Source: Chloroflexota bacterium
GTDB lineage: Bacteria; Chloroflexota; Dehalococcoidia; SM23-28-2; RBG-16-64-32
DNA: 9,800 bases
NCBI GenBank assembly: GCA_022565075.1
Contig: JADFKG010000077.1
Coordinates: forward strand, 1-9,800
Direction: 5' to 3'
The stretch's first letter is position 1. Each line of letters opens with the position of its first letter. Below the pieces are notes generated by a model. That model had not been told where the DNA came from and did no database searches. It saw nothing but the letters and a program-made list of their open reading frames with translations. The translations under genes and the position numbers were made by a program. Shown here one piece after another: positions 6,920 through 9,800 of this stretch.

Positions 6920-7987
6920 ATGATGAAGTACGACATGGACGGGCTACCGCCGATCAAGGTGGTGGGCGTCGGTGGGGGCGGCTGCAACGCCGTCGACCGC
7001 ATGATCGAGGCCCGCATCGGGGGCGTCGAGTTCGTCGGCGTGAACACGGATCAGCAGGCGCTGGCCCGCTGCAACGCGGACGTTCAGATCCGCATCGGCG
7101 AGCAGGTGACGAAGGGGCTGGGCGCCGGCAGCGACCCGGACAAGGGCCGAGAAGCCGCCGAAGAGTCCCGCGACGAGCTGAAAGACGCCCTCAGCGGTTC
7201 GGAGATGGTGTTCATCACCGCCGGCCTGGGCGGCGGCACCGGCACCGGGGCCGCACCGGTCCTAGCGCAGGTGGCGCAGAGCATCGGCGCGCTGACGGTT
7301 GGCGTCGTCACCAAGCCTTTCGCCTTCGAGGGCGCCAAGCGGCGCGAGCAGGCCCAGCGCGGCATCGAAGCGCTGAAGGCCGAGGTCGATACTCTGATCA
7401 TCATCCCGAACGACCGTCTGCTCGCCGTCTGCGACCAGGGGACGACGGTCGCCGAGGCGTTCAAGATGGCCGACGACGTGCTGCGCCAGGGCATCCAGGG
7501 GATCTCTGAGCTGATCACGATGCCGGGCGACATCAACCTGGACTTCGCCGACGTGCGCCGGATCATGTCGAACGCCGGCCAGGCGCTGATGGCGATCGGC
7601 CAGTCGACGGGCGAGAACCGCGCCGTCGAGGCCGCGCAGGCCGCGATTGAGAGCCCGCTGCTGGACGTCAACATCCACGGGGCGACGGGCGTTCTCTTCA
7701 ACGTCGCCAGCGCCGGCACGCTGGGCCTGCACGAGCTGAACATGGCCGCTCAGGTGATCGCGGAAGTGGTCGACCCTGACGCGGAGATCATCTTCGGCTC
7801 GTCGACCGACCCGGAGCTGGGCGAAGAGGTGAAGATCACGCTGATCGCCGTCGGCTTCTCGCCGGAGCGAACGCAGGAGCAGCAGTACGAGGACGAGGAG
7901 TTCAAGCGCCTGCGCACGGAGTCGCTGGATAACAAGGATGACACCGACCTGCCTACGTTTCTACGGAGGCCCGCATCGATTAGATAA
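6920..7987 (+). CDS. ftsZ: Cell division protein FtsZ
   Basis: FtsZ is the tubulin-like GTPase that polymerises into the mid-cell ring. The 355 residues show the N-terminal nucleotide fold IKVVGVGGGGCNAVDRMI (12-29), VNTDQQAL (41-48), the tubulin signature GGGTGTG (104-110) and the T7 synergy loop NLDFADVRRIM (206-216) with catalytic Asp208 and Asp211. The globular core ends near residue 315. A short charged linker of about 25 residues leads to the conserved tail TDLPTFLRRPA (342-352), the binding site for FtsA and other partners, which fits the FtsA encoded next door. The start is ATG 6920 or 6923. No promoter is evident in the 34-base gap before it, so it is probably read from upstream or from sites inside ftsA or ftsQ. 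Confidence 0.98.
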   Translation: MMKYDMDGLPPIKVVGVGGGGCNAVDRMIEARIGGVEFVGVNTDQQALARCNADVQIRIGEQVTKGLGAGSDPDKGREAAEESRDELKDALSGSEMVFITAGLGGGTGTGAAPVLAQVAQSIGALTVGVVTKPFAFEGAKRREQAQRGIEALKAEVDTLIIIPNDRLLAVCDQGTTVAEAFKMADDVLRQGIQGISELITMPGDINLDFADVRRIMSNAGQALMAIGQSTGENRAVEAAQAAIESPLLDVNIHGATGVLFNVASAGTLGLHELNMAAQVIAEVVDPDAEIIFGSSTDPELGEEVKITLIAVGFSPERTQEQQYEDEEFKRLRTESLDNKDDTDLPTFLRRPASIR

Positions 7988-8001
7988 CTAACTCCTTCTG
8001 T

Positions 8002-8034
8002 GGGAGGGCGGCCATCCCCGGCCGTATTCCTCCC
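8002..8034. repeat. First hairpin downstream of ftsZ
   Basis: GGGAGG (8002-8007) pairs with CCTCCC (8029-8034), and inside it CGGCC (8009-8013) pairs with GGCCG (8020-8024) around loop ATCCCC. It starts 14 bases after the ftsZ stop. No T-run follows, so it may protect the mRNA 3' end or belong to a repeated element rather than act alone as a terminator. Confidence 0.7.
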
Positions 8035-8044
8035 TGGCACGACC

Positions 8045-8069
8045 ATCCGCCTGCCCTTCACAGGCGGAT
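8045..8069. repeat. Second hairpin downstream of ftsZ
   Basis: ATCCGCCTG (8045-8053) and CAGGCGGAT (8061-8069) form a perfect 9-bp stem with a 7-base loop. It is directly followed by the third hairpin with one base between them. Confidence 0.75.
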
Positions 8070-8070
8070 C

Positions 8071-8122
8071 AGCACCGCAGGGCCGTCTGTACACCCTCCC
8101 CCTCAGACGTTCCTGCGGTGCT
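8071..8122 (+). terminator. Third hairpin, possible operon terminator
   Basis: AGCACCGCAGG (8071-8081) and CCTGCGGTGCT (8112-8122) form a perfect 11-bp stem. Within it CGTCTG (8084-8089) pairs with CAGACG (8104-8109), extending the hairpin. The stem is followed by CCTTTGTATC, only a weak T-rich run. It is the best candidate for ending the dcw transcript, but it could equally be part of a repeated structured element with the two hairpins before it. Confidence 0.45.
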
Positions 8123-8158
8123 CCTTTGTATCAGGGGACGTGGCCAACCTCTCTACGT

Positions 8159-8186
8159 CGTAGCCGCAGGGCTTCAGCCCTGCCTC
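8159..8186 (+). repeat. REP-like palindrome, copy 1
   Basis: CGTAGCC leads into GCAGGGCT (8166-8173), a two-base loop and AGCCCTGC (8176-8183), then CTC. The conserved lead plus hairpin is the layout of REP elements linked to RAYT transposases. The stop codon of the transposase remnant (8185-8187, minus strand) lies at its edge. A second copy in inverted orientation is at 8370-8398. Confidence 0.7.
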
Positions 8187-8322
8187 AGATCAGGTCCGGC
8201 AGAGGCCTGGGGCCCGACCCCGCATACACACGGTAGTCTGCAGCGATGCCGGCGCGCACCGGGTTTCCCCAGACGTATCGTGCGACTTCCTCGATCTCCT
8301 CTTCGGCGCGCAGTACGTGTAC
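8185..8322 (-). pseudogene. C-terminal remnant of a REP-associated tyrosine transposase (Y1/IS200-like)
   Basis: On the minus strand, 45 residues ending at TGA 8187-8185 read VHVLRAEEEIEEVARYVWG, then NPVRAG, then IAADYRVYAGSGPRPLPDLI. The E-E-x-E-E-V-A-R-Y-x-x-x-N-P-V-R-A-G pattern and the later Y-x-x-S/A-G-S are the typical C-terminus of RAYT-type Y1 transposases, which process REP hairpins as single-stranded DNA. The frame stays open upstream to 8535, but I see neither the H-x-H (HUH) metal motif nor the catalytic tyrosine region. A REP-like hairpin sits where the rest of the gene should continue. It is therefore a decayed fragment bracketed by an inverted REP pair, with no expected activity. 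Confidence 0.7.
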
Positions 8323-8369
8323 TGAAACGTCGATAGTCTCGGTGAGTTGCGGAACGGCATGATGATTTC

Positions 8370-8398
8370 GAGGCAGAGCTGGAAGCTCTGCGGCTACG
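8370..8398 (-). repeat. REP-like palindrome, copy 2 (inverted)
   Basis: Read on the minus strand this is CGTAGCC, GCAGAGCT, a three-base loop, AGCTCTGC and CTC. It matches copy 1 except for one G-to-A change in the left arm, the compensating C-to-T change in the right arm, and one extra loop base. The compensatory change indicates that the stem itself has been kept. Copies 1 and 2 face each other across about 180 bases. Confidence 0.7.
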
Positions 8399-8473
8399 TG
8401 TCGGCCATGACGATACTTCGGGTCTTCGGCACCTCCGAACGCCAGGTGGCAGCGAAGAGGACGCCCCCCGGAT

Positions 8474-8491
8474 GTGCACGGCCCTGTGCAC
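8474..8491. repeat. Twin GTGCAC palindromes
   Basis: GTGCAC occurs at 8474-8479 and again at 8486-8491, separated by GGCCCT. Each is self-complementary, and together they can form a stem. The surrounding stretch 8399-8510 holds no gene that I can recognise. Confidence 0.4.
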
Positions 8492-8510
8492 TCCTTGTGG
8501 AATCTCCGCA

Positions 8511-8556
8511 CCACGATTGTGGATGCATTGTTCACAACTTTCTACGAGATGTTGTG
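8511..8556. promoter_or_regulatory. Overlapping inverted repeats upstream of the nrdR promoter
   Basis: CCAC/GTGG (8511-8514 with 8519-8522), TTGTG/CACAA (8517-8521 with 8533-8537) and CACAAC/GTTGTG (8533-8538 with 8551-8556) share arms. They end ten bases before a TTGACA box. Position and symmetry suggest a possible operator, but I recognise no regulator site. Confidence 0.3.
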
Positions 8557-8565
8557 TCGAACCAC

Positions 8566-8594
8566 TTGACAAACCCAAGATATGGTAGCAAAAT
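8566..8594 (+). promoter_or_regulatory. Sigma70-type promoter, probably for nrdR
   Basis: A perfect TTGACA (8566-8571) is followed after 17 bases by CAAAAT (8589-8594), which matches four of six positions of TATAAT. It lies in a locally AT-rich dip of an otherwise GC-rich window, about 180 bases before nrdR. The spacer 8573-8588 (ACCCAAGATATGGTAG) partly resembles a NrdR box, matching about 11 of the 16 consensus positions I recall. That would allow autoregulation but is only suggestive. Confidence 0.5.
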
Positions 8595-8689
8595 GATCTT
8601 GCGCTCTCGGAGTTCCGGGGGCGTAGCCGATTTCTAAGAGGCACCCAATGTTCTGTAAAGTGACTCCCACGCCAGACGCGCCGTCTACC

Positions 8690-8724
8690 CCCGCTCATCC
8701 TTCGAGAGCCTCAGGACGAGCGGG
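8690..8724. repeat. Intergenic hairpin with CTTCGA-type loop
   Basis: CCCGCTCATCCT (8690-8701) pairs with AGGACGAGCGGG (8713-8724) over 12 positions with a single A-C mismatch, around an 11-base loop (8702-8712). It resembles the dispersed intergenic hairpin built on TCCTTCGA...CTCAGGA that I recall from many GC-rich genomes. It lies in the nrdR leader. Confidence 0.6.
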
Positions 8725-8755
8725 CCGGAGCCTCACCAACTCGGTAGCCACCAAT

Positions 8756-8776
8756 CACTGTTCACTACCCACTATC
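8756..8776 (+). repeat. Three CACT heptamers immediately before nrdR
   Basis: CACTGTT, CACTACC and CACTATC follow each other with an exact seven-base period and end two bases before ATG 8779. They occupy the place where a Shine-Dalgarno sequence would be expected, and none is present. Confidence 0.6.
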
Positions 8777-8778
8777 CA

Positions 8779-9414
8779 ATGAACTGTCCCTTCTGCTCCC
8801 ACCCCGACACCAAGGTCACCGACTCCCGGCCGGAAGTCGGCGCCATCCGGCGGCGCCGCGAGTGCCTGGAGGACTCCGGCGGCTGCGGGCGGCGCTTCTC
8901 GACGCTGGAGCGCGTGGAGCTGGCCGGCGTGTCGCTGGTCAAGAAGGACGGCGCGCGCGAGGCGTTCGACCGCGAGAAGATCATCACCGGCGTGCGCAAG
9001 GCGTGCGAGAAGCGGCCGATCCCCTCGGGGGCGATCGAGGCGCTGGCGGACGACGTCGAGAAGCAGGTCTACGCGCAGGCGAAGGCGGAGATACCGTCGA
9101 GCTTCGTCGGCGAGCTGGTGATGGAGCGCCTGCGCGCGCTCGACCACATCGCCTACATCCGCTTCGCCTCGGTCTACCGGGCGTTCGCGGACGTGGACGA
9201 GCTGGCCGAGGAGCTGGCGGCGCTCAAGGCCGGCTGGAGCCGCCCGGACGTGCCGCCGGACCAGATGGCGATGCTGCCGGAGGTGGCGCCTTCAGCGGCG
9301 ACGCCGGCGAAGAAGCGCCGCCGTCGCCGCAAGCGCGGCGAGGCGAACCAGGTGGTGGCGTTCCCGGAAGGACAGAAGAAGAAAGACCCGCAGACGAAGG
9401 TTCGGGGGAAGTAA
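8779..9414 (+). CDS. nrdR: Transcriptional repressor NrdR
   Basis: NrdR senses ATP/dATP through an ATP-cone and represses ribonucleotide reductase genes by binding NrdR boxes. The start is fixed by the canonical N-terminus MNCPFCSHPDTKVTDSR. The zinc ribbon uses Cys3, Cys6, Cys29 and Cys36. The ATP-cone spans about 51-140, from VKKDGAREAFDREKI to YIRFASVYRAFADVDE. Two oddities stand out. The second zinc knuckle is C-x6-C (C-LEDSGG-C-G-R-R-F) instead of the usual C-x2-C, and the loop before RRRREC is about two residues short. The protein is also 211 residues rather than the usual ~150-160, with a Pro/Ala linker and a very basic tail (KKRRRRRKR at 178-186). No ribosome site precedes the ATG. 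The nearest promoter is at 8566-8594. A ribonucleotide reductase gene is not visible in the window. Confidence 0.96.
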   Translation: MNCPFCSHPDTKVTDSRPEVGAIRRRRECLEDSGGCGRRFSTLERVELAGVSLVKKDGAREAFDREKIITGVRKACEKRPIPSGAIEALADDVEKQVYAQAKAEIPSSFVGELVMERLRALDHIAYIRFASVYRAFADVDELAEELAALKAGWSRPDVPPDQMAMLPEVAPSAATPAKKRRRRRKRGEANQVVAFPEGQKKKDPQTKVRGK

Positions 9415-9419
9415 GGAAA

Positions 9420-9629
9420 TTGGACTTAGCTTTGGCCAAGGAACACCAACTGATCACGGAATACGAAGAGGCGCACAGGCACTACCGTGAGATTGCACCT
9501 AAAGCACGCGCGTATGTGCCAGGCCAACCACTGGTACTCGACCGAGTCGACTGGTCGGAGGTCAAGCTCGCAAGGGAGTCCCTTTTGACAGCGCAGGACC
9601 GACTCTATCGATTCTGGGCAAACAACTGA
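9420..9629 (+). CDS. Small hypothetical protein, 69 aa
   Basis: I do not recognise this protein. A frame with TTG start at 9420 begins five bases after the nrdR stop and ends at TGA 9627-9629. GGGGGAAG (9404-9411) gives a plausible ribosome site eight bases upstream; a second in-frame TTG is at 9432. The product is soluble and charged, with a likely helix at 5-26 (AKEHQLITEYEEAHRHYREI), a Pro-containing middle (VPGQPLVLDRVDW, 33-45) and a second helix (47-66) ending in RLYRFWANN. No signal peptide, cysteine pair or membrane segment is seen. Base composition is lower in GC than in nrdR, suggesting a different origin. It could be the partner of the next small gene. The frame could also be spurious, since support rests on position, composition and ribosome site only. 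Confidence 0.5.
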   Translation: MDLALAKEHQLITEYEEAHRHYREIAPKARAYVPGQPLVLDRVDWSEVKLARESLLTAQDRLYRFWANN

Positions 9630-9689
9630 TCGCATGAGGCAGAAGCGAAGTGACGCAGGAAAACGACGAAAGAAGTAGGTGGCTCAGAC

Positions 9690-9800
9690 ATGACGATTGA
9701 ACAGAACACGATTCGTCCAAGCGCAGAGATGACTGAGGTCTTCAGGTCTCTAAGCGAAGTTCAGAGGCGCGAGATCAGCAAGCAAATGCATGAGGGATTC
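9690..9800 (+). CDS. Hypothetical protein, N-terminal part cut by window end
   Basis: ATG 9690 opens a frame that stays open to the last base (37 codons). AGGTGG about seven bases upstream (9677-9682) is a reasonable ribosome site. The product begins MTIEQNTIRPSAEM and continues with a helix-prone, charged segment (EVFRSLSEVQRREISKQMHEGF). I do not recognise a family from this much. Composition matches the small gene just before it (clearly lower GC than nrdR), so the two probably belong to one unit, 60 bases apart. Confidence 0.5.
   Translation, partial: MTIEQNTIRPSAEMTEVFRSLSEVQRREISKQMHEGF

Noticed and set aside
8398..8535. Possible N-terminal half of the RAYT in the same minus-strand frame
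   Set aside because: The frame is open, but the translation shows no HUH motif or other transposase features, and a REP-like hairpin interrupts the region. I kept only the C-terminal fragment.
7988..8778. tRNA, riboswitch or CRISPR array in the long intergenic gap
   Set aside because: I found no regular direct-repeat and spacer pattern and no cloverleaf with a T-arm. The structure present is made of unrelated hairpins.
8862..9419. Long upstream extension of the small gene at 9420
   Set aside because: This part is a shadow of nrdR in another frame (Gly/Arg-rich). Only the section after the nrdR stop has a normal protein composition.
9634..9678. 14-residue basic mini-frame (MRQKRSDAGKRRKK)
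   Set aside because: Too short to support, with no ribosome site upstream; it may just be spacer between the two small genes.

Overview
This is a GC-rich stretch (well above 60 % GC by eye), with almost every gene on the + strand. Its core is part of a division and cell-wall (dcw) cluster: the C-terminal part of murG, then murC, murB, ddl, ftsQ, ftsA and ftsZ, followed after a gap by nrdR. FtsA between FtsQ and FtsZ, an FtsZ with a short linker and a canonical C-terminal tail, and nrdR downstream of ftsZ would fit a member of the Chloroflexota (Dehalococcoidia-like). That assignment is inference from gene order and sequence style.

Bases 1-167 hold the C-terminal end of a prepilin peptidase. 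The next open frame (164-1366) is the oddest object here. Its first ~130 codons look like the three-helix membrane input region of a sensor histidine kinase. From a shared Thr-Gly-Gly-Tyr motif onward it is the C-terminal two thirds of MurG. The MurG acceptor domain and the kinase domain are both absent. This is either a chimeric assembly joined at microhomology or a real recombination event.

Bases 1363-7987 are a tight operon. murG/murC, murC/murB and murB/ddl share ATGA overlaps, and ddl/ftsQ overlap by 8 bases. ftsA and ftsZ follow after 19 and 34 bases, each with a good Shine-Dalgarno sequence. MurG, MurC, MurB and Ddl make lipid II and its precursors, while FtsQ, FtsA and FtsZ build the divisome that uses them. 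Inside murC, a patch of relaxed codon use carries several inverted repeats, including a perfect 19-bp hairpin.

Bases 7988-8778 are a ~790-base intergenic region without an intact gene. It holds three consecutive hairpins just after ftsZ, an inverted pair of REP-like palindromes bracketing the C-terminal remnant of a REP-associated tyrosine transposase (RAYT), overlapping inverted repeats, a good sigma70-type promoter and another intergenic hairpin. nrdR (8779-9414) follows, without a Shine-Dalgarno but with three heptamer repeats just before its start. Its zinc ribbon is unusually spaced. After nrdR, base composition drops and two small unrecognised genes follow, the last cut by the window end.

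I see no CRISPR array, tRNA, rRNA or complete mobile element. No clear new multi-gene system is visible. The items most worth a second look are the kinase-MurG junction, the murC hairpin patch, the RAYT/REP remnant and the altered NrdR zinc ribbon.
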